A program made the position numbers and the translations under genes. The notes under the pieces were generated by a model. The model made no database searches, had not been told where the DNA came from, and was given only the letters and a program-made list of their open reading frames with translations. Shown piece after piece: positions 49,402-60,998 of a stretch of DNA of 64,000 nt. This stretch comes from Skeletonema tropicum (Eukaryota > Bacillariophyta > Thalassiosirophyceae > Thalassiosirales > Thalassiosiraceae), in assembly GCA_037178625.1 (NCBI GenBank), contig CM074147.1, forward strand, positions 1,364,001-1,428,000, written 5' to 3'. The first letter of the stretch is position 1, and every line of letters starts with the position of its first letter.

Positions 49402-52400
49402 TCAACAAGATCCCACCCTCTCTCTCTCTCTCCAGCTCTTGAGACAATCCAACTCTTTCTGTATGAAATCAACTTTCACTCCTGATCCCCACTTTTCGTA
49501 ACACTCACGGGCTTGCTCGAAGTACTCCTGTGCTTTTTCATAGTTCTTTCCGGCCTTCTTGAAATAAAATGCAGCCTTTTCGCATGCCAATCCCTGTTCG
49601 TGAATAAATCCAGACTTTCTGGCAGATTCAATGGAATCTTCGTACATTGGAATGGCTTTTCGATGAGTTTGGCGCCTAGATTGTTGCTCAGCCTGTAAGA
49701 GAAGAAGCTTGTTCGTAAAATTCCAGTCCGAACTGTCAGCCGCGGCAGTCATAGCTGCAATGGCAGTACGAACTACTTCTTTACCTTTGACGCAACACTT
49801 CTTCGTTACCAGATCAAGCGTGTTCAGTCCTGAAAATTGAAGACACAGGTTAGATACATTTGTTGGTATTGGGGCGTGATTTGCCTCCATCCAATTCATC
49901 TCAATAGGCACATTTGCTTCCTTACCGTGATAAAATTTAGCCAAATACGTGGTGAGCTGTGCCAAGGGGCCAAGAATGGGCGCACATTTTTCGTTGTAAT
50001 AGCGGCATCGCTGCGTGTGACCTGCCCAGAAAGACTGACAGGCCTTGTGAAATAACGCCGATTCTCGCAGCTTGTTGCCGGGGTCATTGAGGTCTCCAAC
50101 ACAGGGCGTGGCTTCTATGCTAGTTGTCTGCCCATCAATGAGCAAAGATACTGTCTCGCGGTAGATAAGCATGTAAGTCTTCGACACCTCGCTCTTGTAC
50201 GTTTTCAATAGGTGGAGGTAATAATCGATCTCCTTCAATATTGACCTCAAACTTGCACCGCTAAAGATTGACTTTACAATGACGTGGATTGAACAATAGA
50301 ATGCACTATCAACATGTCCCAAAGAAAGCGCTGCTTCGAATGCCCGCCGCAACTTATCTGCACACTCTTGAAGAGGTTCGAAACGCCAAGCTACCCTACC
50401 GTAATAATTCAAGTAGAATAATGGATATTGATCTGCAATATCGAATCTCGTCAACATCGACAAGGCATTCTTTGCAATACGGCTGTGAACAGAGTTGAAA
50501 GCAAAGTTGCAAAAACGAGAAAAGTCAGGACATGCAATATTCAAAACAAGTCTTGGACTTCTCAAATTCAGAAGTTACTCACCATCTGCTCGCAGACGAT
50601 TCGTTCTTCATAGCATAACCTACGAAATGAATCAAGGCAAGTGGAGTATACTGGCATGCCCCGTTCTGTAAACTCAGCTGTACTGCTTTGCACATATGAT
50701 AGGCTACGATGTGTGTCTCTTTGCAGAGAAAGCAAGCAACCACAAACAAATTGTAGATTTTGGCGATAGTGCAAATCTTTTTGTCCTGAAGCCTCTTGTT
50801 GATCCACTCGTCGCAATACATTTCCTCATACATGGTCAGTGTTTCTGCTACCGTTGTGCTAGCGGCTTCGGGTGTTACTGAAGAAGGAATGGTGACTCCG
50901 AGTTGACTGAAGGCAGAAACGCAGGTATCGTAAAGACCTTTCGGATTGCCCTGTGATAAAAGGACTAAAGAGAGTAAACCATCAGCAAAAACAGAAGAAA
51001 GATTAGACCGAAGAGCACTCTCAAGTCACTTACTCTTAGTCAGCAGTAGATACGATGGCAGCTTATCTTCTAAGCATCGAGCTTTTTCAAATACATTTCG
51101 TAAGCCGAGCTCGGCCTTTTCATACTGCTCAGTATAATTAGCTGCACTTGCCATCAAAAAGTTTAGACGGAGACTCAAGTCGTAATGGCTCTCCCAATGA
51201 CCTTCAGGAAGCAAAGATATAGCCGTTCCTAAGTATGAATATGCTGCTCTGAAGTCACAGCCATCGATTGCCTTCTTCCCAGCCTTCATATTCAGCTCTG
51301 CGACAGCAATGCTAAAAACTGTATCTTTTGATATCCACTCCTTTCCATAATTAATCTGATTTGCGATAGGGATGAATATCGTGTCCTCAACATCCTCTCC
51401 ATCACAAATAGAGTACAAAACTTTGCCCAGGTCGTAATGACTCTGAATGGCGGCGAGGGGTGAGTATTCAATAGAGTGGGAATAATAACTTGATTACAGC
51501 GGCAAACAGAGAGGCACAACACTTACCTGCTTCTTATCATAAGCAGGAATGAGATTGTATGCCGCTTCATGAACTTTGTCATGCACAAACTTCAAGTATC
51601 CTTCTCCGTCCTTTGCGATGAAGCCATCAAGGAGAGCTCCCTCCAACCCATTTCGGACCCCAGCATACTCCGCCGACTCACTCAAGTAGCCAATCACTGA
51701 CTCATTTGTACTTGTTCCAAAGCAAGCCATTACTTTCAGCAGCTTTTGAACGTTGCCAGACAAGCCCTTCATCTTGGATGAGAGTAGTTGCAAAACATTA
51801 TCCGTGATGTTCTCTGCGCGTATTATATTATCGTCCCACACCCACCGCTTCTGACGAGAGTTATACTGCAACAAGCCTCGAGCCTGCAGCGATTGCATGA
51901 ACTCCATCACGAAGAATGGGTTGCCTGTCGTCTTTTGAAAGACAATATCCGACAAAGGCTTGCAGATACGTGGATAGAGGCACAAGGCATCAGATATCAT
52001 TGAGTTGAGATCCTCTCGATTTAATCCAGTTAGAGATACTTTGGTCGTTCGCACATCGCTAATCTCCAGCATCTCAATCAAATTGAAAATGTTATGATCC
52101 CCGTGGACTTCATTGTCTCTGTACGTTCCAACGAAAAACATGCAACTGCCCATGGTGTCCGACAAGATGGTGTGAATCAACTCAAGAGCGGTGCTATCAG
52201 CCCATTGCACATCATCCAAGAAGAGCTACAATTGTAACGAAAGAAAGAAGAAAATAGAAATGATCAGTCCAATGGAACAAGCTTGACATACTCAATCGAT
52301 CCGAAAGTAGCTTGAACTCACCATGACCGGATGACTTGGGCTTGATACCACTCTAACGAAACGCAGCAGTGTGAAGGAAACACTACGTGCATTCATTGTG

Positions 52401-53842
52401 ACGGCGTCCTCTACAACTTGCATCGATGGAATGACAATGTTAGGAAATAACACACCGACACTCGGCAGTAGTCTCACTAATAGTCCGAAATCACTACCAA
52501 ATTCATCACAGAGCCTTTTCGCAATCACAGGTCTAGCCCTCCCTTGGATCATTTGACATATTTGATTGAACGCTGAGATAACTCCCGACAGTGGCTCCTC
52601 CTGCGACATAACGTCAAACTTGTGTTTCGTTACATACCCGCCCACGGCATTCACTCGATCTCTCAAACTATCCACCAGCATACTCTTCCCCGATCCGGAG
52701 AAACCACCAATGAAGAATGCCTCGCTCTTACCACGAGTCACTCGACAGAAGGCGTCGGTTATGAGTGTCTCCTCTTTATCCCTCCCATACAGCTTCTCTT
52801 TTCTGTAGAGTAATTGCATATCATCATCCGTGTTCTGACTATGATCATTATCAAAGAGGAAACGGTCTGGATCAAGCAGCAACAGTTGTACATCTTCGCA
52901 TACAACTCCCAACGATTCGTACGCATCATCGGACTGACGTCCACTCCCCCTCAAAGCATACTCGAGGAGATTTTGTGTCATGAGGCAGATTGATGCAGGT
53001 ATCCCCAGTTTCTGCATGCGGACGATACATGGTATTTGAAATGGCTTTGTGGACATGACAAAGTCCCCTCTGTTGTGACTACTACTACTTGGATCCCATG
53101 TACCTGATATTACTTCGTGATAACTTGGTTTTGCCCTCTTCTGGGGAGGCTCTCGTTTCGACGTAGGGAATGGCTCATGGGTGAACAACTCATATAATAG
53201 CCGTGCAAATAAATGACAGCGATTGCTCTCCTCCGCTACGGCAGCAAGTGCATTCATACCGGACAAATGATTTGTGTAATTTTTCCAAACGTTCCCACGT
53301 AGCCCCGTTTCCGCGTCTTCCGGCCTCCCTACATCATCATTATTATTTTTTTCTTGGTCAGCAGGCGGCGTCGTCGTCAACACTGACTCTACCTCGAGAC
53401 ATCGCCCTATGATTCGTCCATTGCTGTCCTCCCCCCCATCATCTTCTTCTTCCAGCAGGGCACTTAGATAGGATGGCTCTTCGATCATTAGCGATAGTCC
53501 AGACGAAATCATACCCACGCCTTTGACGTCATCCCATGATCGAGATGGCTGTTTCAAAACCGTCACGACAAAATTATCAATCCGTATTTCATCATCCCTT
53601 AACTTCTTTGAGCGCTTTAACAGCTCGACGATTCCATAGGTCACTGTCGTTTTTCGAATGATGGTTTCTTTGAAGCTCGTTTCAGAATTGTTGTTGTTGT
53701 CGCTTTGTTGTCGCGGATGAATGAACTCCATCCAGGTGCTGAGAGGGACAATCCCATGATGTGTACTTGTAATTGTATTGTCATCGGCGGCTGCCGCCGT
53801 CTTCGCTGAATAATTTGCCGCAAACATTAGAGGACGCTGCAC
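49402..53842 (-). CDS. STAND/AAA-type ATPase with kinase-remnant N terminus (five exons)
   Basis: Exons: 52322-53842, 51527-52225, 51034-51442, 50583-50964, 49402-50482. The introns are 96, 84, 69 and 100 bp, with GT-AG ends and matching phases; 1363 residues. Residues 60-335 resemble a degenerate kinase C-lobe (FARLLYELFTHEPFP, KLGIPASICLMTQNLLEYAL) without HRD or DFG. A linker LYGRDKEE near 350 precedes Walker A (IGGFSGSGKS, about 377-386) and Walker B (LFLDDVQWAD, 508-517, assembled at intron 1). Then come TGNPFFVMEFMQSL, typical of AAA_16/STAND ATPases, and a helical, TPR-like C-terminal half (KAIPMYEDSIESARKSGFIH, YEKAQEYFEQARECYEKWG). Similar diatom proteins often continue into histidine kinase or cyclase domains; this one stops after the TPR region. 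A regulatory ATPase role is inferred. Confidence 0.8.
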
Positions 53843-54999
53843 TGAAGAATAATTGAATTACTTCGATTATCTCTAGATAATAAGAGTGCGGTAGGAATAG
53901 GTGTTATTCTCATACCGCGGATAAAGGTGGTAGTGGCTGGAAGTTTGTTGCTTGTTGGGGCTTTTGAACGAAAACATAAGTACTTCTGATAGTTTCTTGA
54001 TCATTTTCGTTCCGGAGAAGGGAGTTTATTTTTTGTGAGATTCGCTGTTCATTTGGATATTTGAGTGTAAATGTTGGGTAAAGAATGGTTAAAATCGAGC
54101 ATCTATCAAGAGCCTGCAAAATCTGCTGCGAACATAGGGCAACCCTTCCTGCGAACCCATCTGCGAACTCTGTCTTTCGATCTTGAACACTGAGACTCCA
54201 ATTGTCTTATCCGGGCGAACAAATGACCGTATTGAGTTGTGTACGGTACTCACTGGTATCTATCTTTAACCTTAAATAACTCTTTCATAGGCCTTTTTCT
54301 CTACTTATGTATGTACTCAGTATCGTACGCTTAAGTACTATTTGACGGGACATCACGGACAATACTTAGGATCCTTCCGGACGCCCGCCGTCCTGCGAAC
54401 TACAAACTGCAAACCTGCAAAAAGAAACATCACCATGCTATGGTGAGACAACTCTATCAACTAAGCTCCCACAGAATCATCCTGATAACAGAAGCCATTG
54501 ATAATACAATTCCAAATAATATATTTTCATTACGATGGTAAGCGGCTGCTGCAGTTTTGACAATGAAATATTTACGAGGAGAACACCGAACATGAATCTT
54601 TGGGGTTACATGCGACGCTGAAGATGAAGACATAATATGAACTCTGCTGATGAAATTCACTTGCTACGATATGATGTAGGAATATTTATCTTGCGTATTT
54701 ATCTTGACTAAGTCATTGATTCAAGTCATCTCATACATATCTCCTTTTTTTCTTTTTTTGCTTTTGCTCTGACATCTATAATCGATTCATCTCTTCGTTA
54801 CCGCAACCAACGAATCATCCAAACAAATATCAATATCTATCAAAATATCGACAATGAATGAAATTGAAACACTGTCAAACTTTGATCTGATCCGCTTGAA
54901 ATAATCATCGCGTATAATGCTTACACAAACTAATGGAATGATATCACATGCACACAACAACAACAAAATAAAAACCCAAACAACAACAACAACACATAG
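53843..54999. other. Intergenic interval, presumed to hold LSM4 exon 1
   Basis: LSM4 needs a start codon joined in phase 0 to 55000. The best candidate is ATG at 54535-54537 followed at once by the strong donor GTAAGC, giving a 461-bp intron; a weaker one is ATG at 54440 with GTGAGA. Both introns would be long for this window. The intron's 3' end is CAACAACACATAG. Apart from this, short frames here (for example 54457-54660 minus) have no motif. Confidence 0.4.
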
Positions 55000-55434
55000 C
55001 TGCCACTAACCCTCCTAAAATCATCCACAACCCTCCCCCTCCTAGTCGAACTAAAATCCGGCACAACCTACAACGGCCGTCTAATCTCCTGCGATCACTA
55101 CATGAACCTAAACCTCCGCGAGGTAGTCTGCACCTCATCCGACGGGACACAATTTTGGAAATTAAACGAATGTTATATTCGGGGTAGTTCGATCAAGTAT
55201 CTGAGATTGCCGGAGGAGGCTGTGGAGAATGTTCAGGAGGAGGAGAGGAGGGAGAGTAGTCATGGTCATGGTGGTGGTGGTGGGAGGGGATATGGTGGTA
55301 GAGGAGGAAGAGGACGGGGGAGAGGAGGTGGTGGTAGAGGGAGGGGTGGTGGTGGAAGAGGACGTGGTGGTGGTGGTAGAGGACGGGGGAGAGGAGGAGG
55401 TGGTAGAGGTGGTGGTCGTGGTTATCAATCCTAA
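55000..55434 (+). CDS. LSM4: U6 snRNA-associated Sm-like protein LSm4 (exon 2)
   Basis: The exon starts after ...ACATAG with [18 protein letters not shown], then [20 protein letters not shown] (Sm1) and [35 protein letters not shown] (Sm2). This is very close to eukaryotic LSm4, where the initiator Met is followed by LPLSLL. The frame is closed upstream by TAG at the splice site, so the Met must come from an upstream exon. The C-terminal third is an RGG/GGRGRG tail of about 60 residues, as in LSm4 of other eukaryotes and probably important for P-body assembly. LSm4 belongs to the LSm2-8 ring on U6 snRNA and the cytoplasmic LSm1-7 decapping complex. The short frames within the Gly-rich tail on other strands are shadows. 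Confidence 0.9.
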   Translation: MPLTLLKSSTTLPLLVELKSGTTYNGRLISCDHYMNLNLREVVCTSSDGTQFWKLNECYIRGSSIKYLRLPEEAVENVQEEERRESSHGHGGGGGRGYGGRGGRGRGRGGGGRGRGGGGRGRGGGGRGRGRGGGGRGGGRGYQS

Positions 55435-55553
55435 TCCATTTGAAGAAGAGAAACAAAATTGCTTCAATATGCACGGGCTCTCTTGCTGATAGAAGAAATG
55501 GTTTACATCTCTCAGGCTAGAAAGGAGTGTCGAATGTTAATAAAAATAATCAA

Positions 55554-55802
55554 GATTCATTATGAACAACACAATCAAAAGAGGAGCTATGTGACACTAC
55601 TTGACCAAGGCAAGTAAGGTGTTTCTCTCTAGAGAGGGAGAGAGAAGGCTCTTTTGATGGAATGGTTCTGAGTTTTTGCCAACCTCACAGCAGGTGTAGC
55701 CTCTGCCTTTCTCAATTTGCACTCCATAGAGAGTCATCTCACTTTTATTTAATATTTAAAGCTGCTTTGCTTCTATACACTGTACGTGTTTGATCTCTTT
55801 CT
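55554..55802. repeat. Diverged direct repeat, copy 1
   Basis: Shares with 56203-56515, in order: AACAACACAAT, AGAGGAGCTATGT, TGACCAAGG, GGTGTTTCTCT, a GA-rich block, AGAAGGCTCTTT, CCTCAC, TGCTTTGCTTCT and TCTCTTTCTT. The spacing varies, so the copies are old. They bracket the small coiled-coil ORF at 55790-56158. Confidence 0.65.
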
Positions 55803-56158
55803 TGGAGCATTCTTCTGTGTATCGTGAGATTGATCCTCTCCACCTACCGGAAGTTCTCTCATTGATTGGTAAAAGGCACGGACAAGAAGAACTGTATGTT
55901 GCACTATTATCATCGATAATGTCACTATTTTCCACAATGAATCGGGAAAGGTGCATTGAGGAGGAGAAGGAGTACCATGCCGCCAAAGCAGCGGAGTATG
56001 CAGCCAAAGCAGCTGAGCATAGAACCAAAGTAGAGGAATTGGAGGATGAGCTTTCAGCAATGAGAGATGTTGCAGCAGCGATGAACCATCAAGATAATGA
56101 TGTGTACTCTCAGATCAATAAAAGACGTCGAACGTCAATGAATGGGCTGGGGAGGTGA
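55790..56158 (+). CDS. Small coiled-coil protein, hypothetical
   Basis: Open frame of up to 122 residues, beginning with a TTG codon at 55790; the first in-frame ATG is near 55919 (MSLFSTMNRERC), giving about 80 residues. The middle (EEEKEYHAAKAAEYAAKAAE, HRTKVEELEDELSAMRDVAA) is Ala/Glu/Lys-rich with heptad spacing, probably a coiled coil; the end is basic (NKRRRTS). No family recognised. It sits between two diverged copies of a direct repeat, so it may belong to a repetitive unit. Confidence 0.4.
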   Translation: MISFLEHSSVYREIDPLHLPEVLSLIGKRHGQEELYVALLSSIMSLFSTMNRERCIEEEKEYHAAKAAEYAAKAAEHRTKVEELEDELSAMRDVAAAMNHQDNDVYSQINKRRRTSMNGLGR

Positions 56159-56202
56159 TAATGGGTCGCAATGTAACATATTTTTGCAGCAGGAGTGTAC
56201 AA

Positions 56203-56515
56203 GATTCATGATGAACAACACAATAGTAAGAGGAGCTATGTATGTGTAATATTGGCCTCCTTTGTTGACACTTTCCTGACCAAGGTGTTTCTCTAGATCT
56301 AGAGAGAGAGAGAGAGAGAGAGAAGGCTCTTTGATGAAATAAATCCGAGTCTGAGATGGTGAACCTCACCGAAGCTGCAGCTATGCCTTTTTTCAATTGG
56401 GCCCTCACAAGTAGACAGGACGTTATTATTTACCGACTCTCGATTCGATCTCTCTCCTACTTGATTGATATTGAAGTTGCTTTGCTTCTGCACAACGCAA
56501 ATCTCTTTCTTTGTG
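56203..56515. repeat. Diverged direct repeat, copy 2
   Basis: Counterpart of 55554-55802, longer because of insertions, including an expanded (GA)n block at 56299-56322. Immediately downstream lies the dispersed repeat at 56540-56597. Confidence 0.6.
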
Positions 56516-56597
56516 CATTAGATAAATAATGTATATATATGTAACAGAAATTTTAAAGGACGTCTGGTGGGCTGGGCCCTCAAGAGGATAAATTAGT

Positions 56598-57124
56598 TGA
56601 TGTTTATTTGCTGCTTACAATACTTCTATATTTCTATGAGACCTGCGCCTGGGAATCTATATAAGCAGCCCTCGAGCCCTCGAGTGAGTGGTTAAATTGA
56701 ATTAATAGGCGGTACTTATGGTAAGAAGTAGGAAGTAGTGTACAGGCAGAACAAGCAGAAGTCGTTCATTACCGATGCGACAGTCATTGCAGAGAAGACA
56801 AGTCAGATGCCTCACGCACAACACATCAGCCACTTACTTACGCGTACAGCCAGCATTTTACCCTTTACCCAACACAGTGAGACACTTGTTGTATGAAGTA
56901 GTGAACAACCTCGAGGTGATCATTGTAGCCTTACCGGCCAATCCAATCGTTGCAATACAAGTACAGTACTGCCGTTGAATATATACATGTGCCTACCTCA
57001 ACAGCTGCGGTCATTTTTCATTTATTGCTCTCTCGATTGACGGGGCATTGTAATGGGACATTAACAAAAAATCCATCTTCGCCACTTTCAAAAAAATATA
57101 AATCCAAAATTTTTATATATCATC
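56598..57124. other. Upstream region of the phosphodiesterase gene
   Basis: About 530 bp without a supportable gene. It includes the presumed promoter and leader of the gene at 57125; the last 30 bases are A/T-rich (AATTTTTATATATCATC) just before the ATG. Confidence 0.4.
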
Positions 57125-60100
57125 ATGAGCGGACCAAGCAGCAACAACAATAACAACCCCGCCACCGCCGGCACCACTACCCCCTCGCCATGGCAGCCGT
57201 GGCCCGACTCCGCCCTCACAATGGCCCGCACAGCCCTCTCTCTCACCTCCCAAGATTGGTCACTCACGGGCCGTGGTCCGGGTCATCCATCCATCCACCC
57301 ATTCCTCGCAGCAGCTACTACAACTACGGCATCTCCTTCGAATAATACTAACATGACGATGGCAATGACTAATTCCATTGTGGATGAGGTATCGGAACGA
57401 ATGGTATCATTGTTGTTAATTCGGATAGTTGCCTTGGTAACGTGTCGTTTGGGGAATGTGGCGGTAGTGAATAAAAGTACTGAGGATAATCACACTAAAG
57501 GAGGTAGAAGTGATGGTAACAGTCACAATGCTACCAATGGTCACCGTATCTATCGACGAGCATCCAATGACTCTAGTAAAACTGGTGGGAGCAGCAGTGG
57601 TGGCGGTGGTGGCGGTGGTGCTGGCGACCGCGGATATTATCGACGATTGAAGGATAAAATGTACATGGATTATAGTACGAGTACAATTTGTAGGAGTGCT
57701 CTAAAGACTGCGAGGGAGGAGGAGGGGAAGCGGATGAAAGAGCAACAACAGCTTGCTGCTGCTACCACCACCAATGAGGATGATGGGAAAATAATGTCCA
57801 TGAAGAAAATTCGGAGTAAGGAGGAGGGTGATGCAAAACAACAACACCAAGATGCCACACCCATGACAACATTACGACAAACTTCCTCGGAACCTAAATC
57901 CTACTACTCTGTCAATAATACTCCCAACAAATCCACCACCAAATCCACCACTACGACCACGACGACGACAGGCCTATTCCCAAAATGCATCACCCCCCAA
58001 ATCATTCACCAATTACGAACCTACGTCCATACCATCTGCTCTCAATACCACTCACCCATCAGGGTCCCCTACCACAATGTCGAACATGCCTACCATGTCT
58101 TTTTGAGTGCCAATAAGTTATTGGATTTGATGCTTTGTGAGCATACGGATGATCGAGATGATAAATTGTTGTTATTGTCGAAACAAGAGGAGGAGGAGGA
58201 AGAAAAAAAGAAGAAGGAGGAGGCACCACCACCACAATCATCCGGTGGTCCTTCCAAGCAGGCAGTCTCATCCACACCCAAACATACCAACAACAACAAC
58301 AACAATAATCCCCGACCCAAATTCCGTCGTGCAACCCTAGACTCCCTACTCGACCATCGTCCAACGTACGGTATTAAATCCGACCCATTAACTCAATTAG
58401 CCTTCCTCTTCTCGGCATTGGTCCATGATGTCGATCATACCGGTATATCCAATCGTCAATTGGTATTGGAGAGTGATGATTTGGCGATTTTGTATAATGA
58501 TCAGAGTGTTGCCGAGCAACGGAGTTTGGCGATTGCGTTTAGTGTGTTGAAACGGGGGGAGTTTGATGAGTTGAGGAGAGTGTTGTTTGAAGTTGCCAAT
58601 AATAGTGGTGGTGGTGAGGCTGGTGGTGGCGGAGGAGGGGGGACTCCAGTTGCAGCAGCGGGAGGAGGAGCGGGAGGAGGAGGAGGAGGAGGAGGGGGGG
58701 ACAATAATGAAGATTGGTTCAAATTCCGTAAATTGGTAATTGATTTGGTGTTGGTAACGGATATTGCCTCCCCCGAACGTACTCAGATTGTCAAGAGTAA
58801 GTGGAAGGAGGCGTTTGGGGAGGTGATTGTGGCGGAGAAGATGAAGGAGAAGAGTAGTCGTTTTTTGAATAGTGGAGGAGGAGGAGGAGGGGGGAAGAGA
58901 TTTTCTTCTTCTTCGGGGGATGGTGGTGGTACTGGTGCTGTTGTTGCTGCTGCTGTGGGGAAAGAATCGTTGGGGAGGCAGCAGCAGGTGGGTGGTAGCA
59001 ATAGAGGGGAGGGAAATTCGAATCCAAATGCGATTAACATCAATATTGCGCCTGTGGTAGATGATCCCTCCAAGGCGGTTACTAGGAAAATGAGGCGGGC
59101 TACGCTCGATTCTTGTGGAAGGTATGGTAGTCAGAGGAGCTTATTGACAGCGGATATTTCTCTCAACTCGAATTCCATATTGACTGACGAAGTCGAAGTC
59201 GATAATTACGCCGACAATGACGTCGATAATGACGACAATGACTCGACTGATGCTCGTTCTATTGATATTTCGGAGTCGTCTTCCATATCGGATATACAGT
59301 CTCTAGACGATGACTTTGACGCTAGTGCTGTGTCCCGGACCAAGATGAGTGTTGACCCTAATGGTTTTGGAGATGGAAGTTTTAATTCGGGGAATAGTAA
59401 GTCCAATGCGCAACAAAAATCGCAGCAGCAACAACAGCCATCGCCATCATCGAGTAAGGTGGTGTCCACTGGACCACGTGACCAAGTTGCTCGTTTTGGA
59501 AATAGGGTCAGGAAAAGCACGGGGGATCTTGTGGGGACGTCCATACCAGAGGAGATCAAGGATCCGGTCCCCAAGCCTCGGGGGAGATCGACGGAATCAA
59601 GACCATTGAATAGACGAAGGACAACACTGACCTTTCGAGGGCGTCTCTGTCAGTCTATGGTGACACCCGGTACAGGACCGCAGAGGGCTAGGTCCGAGGA
59701 GCGTCGGCTGGGTGTAAGACGAGCACTGGATCTTGCCGGGAGTACCATCGTCGCATACAATAACACTCGGAGTAGTCTTCGAAGTAGCGGTGGGTCGGCG
59801 GATGACCCAAACGACATTGATTTTGACGAGGATGATGACTGGGATGAAATTGATGAATTTAAGGCCACGGTCGTACTCGAACAGATGATTCGTGCCGCCG
59901 ACGTGGCAGCTCTGCTTCAAGATTGGAATAATGTCATGAAGTGGTCAACGAGACTGTATAAAGAGCTGAAAAATGGTTTCTTATCAAATCGAGGTGAAGA
60001 TCCGGCGGTAGGTTGGTACGATAACCAGATCAAATTTTTCGACTTCTACATCAAGCCGCTGGCGAAGAATTTAGGAATCATGGGTGTGTTTGATGAAAAG

Positions 60101-60460
60101 GTTGGGCATTCATTTGTTCAACTTGTCAAGAGTAATTTAGCTCGATGGATTGAAGATGGGGAACTGGCAACCTCAGTGATGATAAGGCAAGATGAGAGTG
60201 AACGGCAACAGGGTCACAAAAAAGGCTCATCTTTTGCACTCATAGATGAATCAGATACCTCGAAGTCGAGTTTGGATAAGTCGATAGAATCCTTGGGTCT
60301 TGGCAACTCGGTCGGGGAAGTCAAAGTGTCGGCACTGTCAACATCGTCCACTTCCTTGATCTCAGACACGCCCTCAGGTGTGCCAGGGAACTCAGGTTTG
60401 AATGACTCTTTCAATTCTGCCTCCACTGCAAGCACAACAAATCGAGCTCGACAAGATTGA
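57125..60460 (+). CDS. 3',5'-cyclic nucleotide phosphodiesterase (class I) with large insertions
   Basis: Single exon of 1111 residues; hydrolyses cAMP and/or cGMP. Catalytic landmarks in order: YHNVEHAYHVF (HNxxH, near 316), ALVHDVDHTGISN (HDxDH, near 434), LAFSVLKRGEFDELRR-type helix, LVLVTDIAS (near 545), EQMIRAADVAALLQDW (near 920; its Asp stands where the metal-binding ADLS Asp is expected) and DNQIKFFDFYIKPLAKNL with the invariant Gln. All metal ligands appear kept. The family domain is about 350 residues; here it is spread over some 700 by low-complexity inserts, one between the HNxxH and HDxDH motifs and one of about 350 residues (Gly-runs, RRATLDSCG, Asp/Ser-rich) before AADVA. The motif RRATLDS occurs twice and looks like a basophilic kinase site. 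No membrane segment or GAF domain was seen. Confidence 0.85.
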   Translation: MSGPSSNNNNNPATAGTTTPSPWQPWPDSALTMARTALSLTSQDWSLTGRGPGHPSIHPFLAAATTTTASPSNNTNMTMAMTNSIVDEVSERMVSLLLIRIVALVTCRLGNVAVVNKSTEDNHTKGGRSDGNSHNATNGHRIYRRASNDSSKTGGSSSGGGGGGGAGDRGYYRRLKDKMYMDYSTSTICRSALKTAREEEGKRMKEQQQLAAATTTNEDDGKIMSMKKIRSKEEGDAKQQHQDATPMTTLRQTSSEPKSYYSVNNTPNKSTTKSTTTTTTTTGLFPKCITPQIIHQLRTYVHTICSQYHSPIRVPYHNVEHAYHVFLSANKLLDLMLCEHTDDRDDKLLLLSKQEEEEEEKKKKEEAPPPQSSGGPSKQAVSSTPKHTNNNNNNNPRPKFRRATLDSLLDHRPTYGIKSDPLTQLAFLFSALVHDVDHTGISNRQLVLESDDLAILYNDQSVAEQRSLAIAFSVLKRGEFDELRRVLFEVANNSGGGEAGGGGGGGTPVAAAGGGAGGGGGGGGGDNNEDWFKFRKLVIDLVLVTDIASPERTQIVKSKWKEAFGEVIVAEKMKEKSSRFLNSGGGGGGGKRFSSSSGDGGGTGAVVAAAVGKESLGRQQQVGGSNRGEGNSNPNAININIAPVVDDPSKAVTRKMRRATLDSCGRYGSQRSLLTADISLNSNSILTDEVEVDNYADNDVDNDDNDSTDARSIDISESSSISDIQSLDDDFDASAVSRTKMSVDPNGFGDGSFNSGNSKSNAQQKSQQQQQPSPSSSKVVSTGPRDQVARFGNRVRKSTGDLVGTSIPEEIKDPVPKPRGRSTESRPLNRRRTTLTFRGRLCQSMVTPGTGPQRARSEERRLGVRRALDLAGSTIVAYNNTRSSLRSSGGSADDPNDIDFDEDDDWDEIDEFKATVVLEQMIRAADVAALLQDWNNVMKWSTRLYKELKNGFLSNRGEDPAVGWYDNQIKFFDFYIKPLAKNLGIMGVFDEKVGHSFVQLVKSNLARWIEDGELATSVMIRQDESERQQGHKKGSSFALIDESDTSKSSLDKSIESLGLGNSVGEVKVSALSTSSTSLISDTPSGVPGNSGLNDSFNSASTASTTNRARQD

Positions 60461-60998
60461 CTCTCCAAAACCTCCAGTGATTGTGATGGTGATGAATAGA
60501 GAGCATCTTATGCTCCAACTTGTCTGATCGCACGATTTTGTGATAAAGCGTTAATGTTATAAGTGATATTTAATATCTATTAAAAGTATGATTCTTTTAC
60601 TACTTATAAGTAGAGCCGTCTTCAAGAGGAGTACTACTTGTCAAGTAGAACCTCGTCGTGATAACTCTTACTTATTCCACTTGCGAGTGAGTCATTGGTT
60701 GGGACATTCAACAAAAACTCAACAAAACCCGGAAAACCTCAAAACCAATGACAAGAACTTCGCATACACAACGAGCGGCTTTCGCTTTCTCCTCTCTCCC
60801 ACACCCACTTCTCACAAAAACTCAACAAAGAATCAAAGTCCATGAGAAACATGACTGAATTACATTGAATCAAATTGTATCAACGTGCCAATCGTTTTTA
60901 TGTATTTCTTGCTCCCATTCATTGCACTTATCGCTGGTGCTATAATATTATATTTGCGATGATGAGATGGCGATAATAACGGTGGAAGAAGAAGTTAG
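60461..60998. other. Intergenic interval
   Basis: No gene supported. It contains the 3' flank of the phosphodiesterase gene and the 5' flank of the next gene in the same orientation. Short frames here lack motifs. Confidence 0.4.

Noticed and set aside
55162..55489. Several His/Thr/Ser-rich or Val/Glu-rich frames over the LSM4 tail
   Set aside because: They are shadows of the GGRGRG-coding repeat in other frames and strands.
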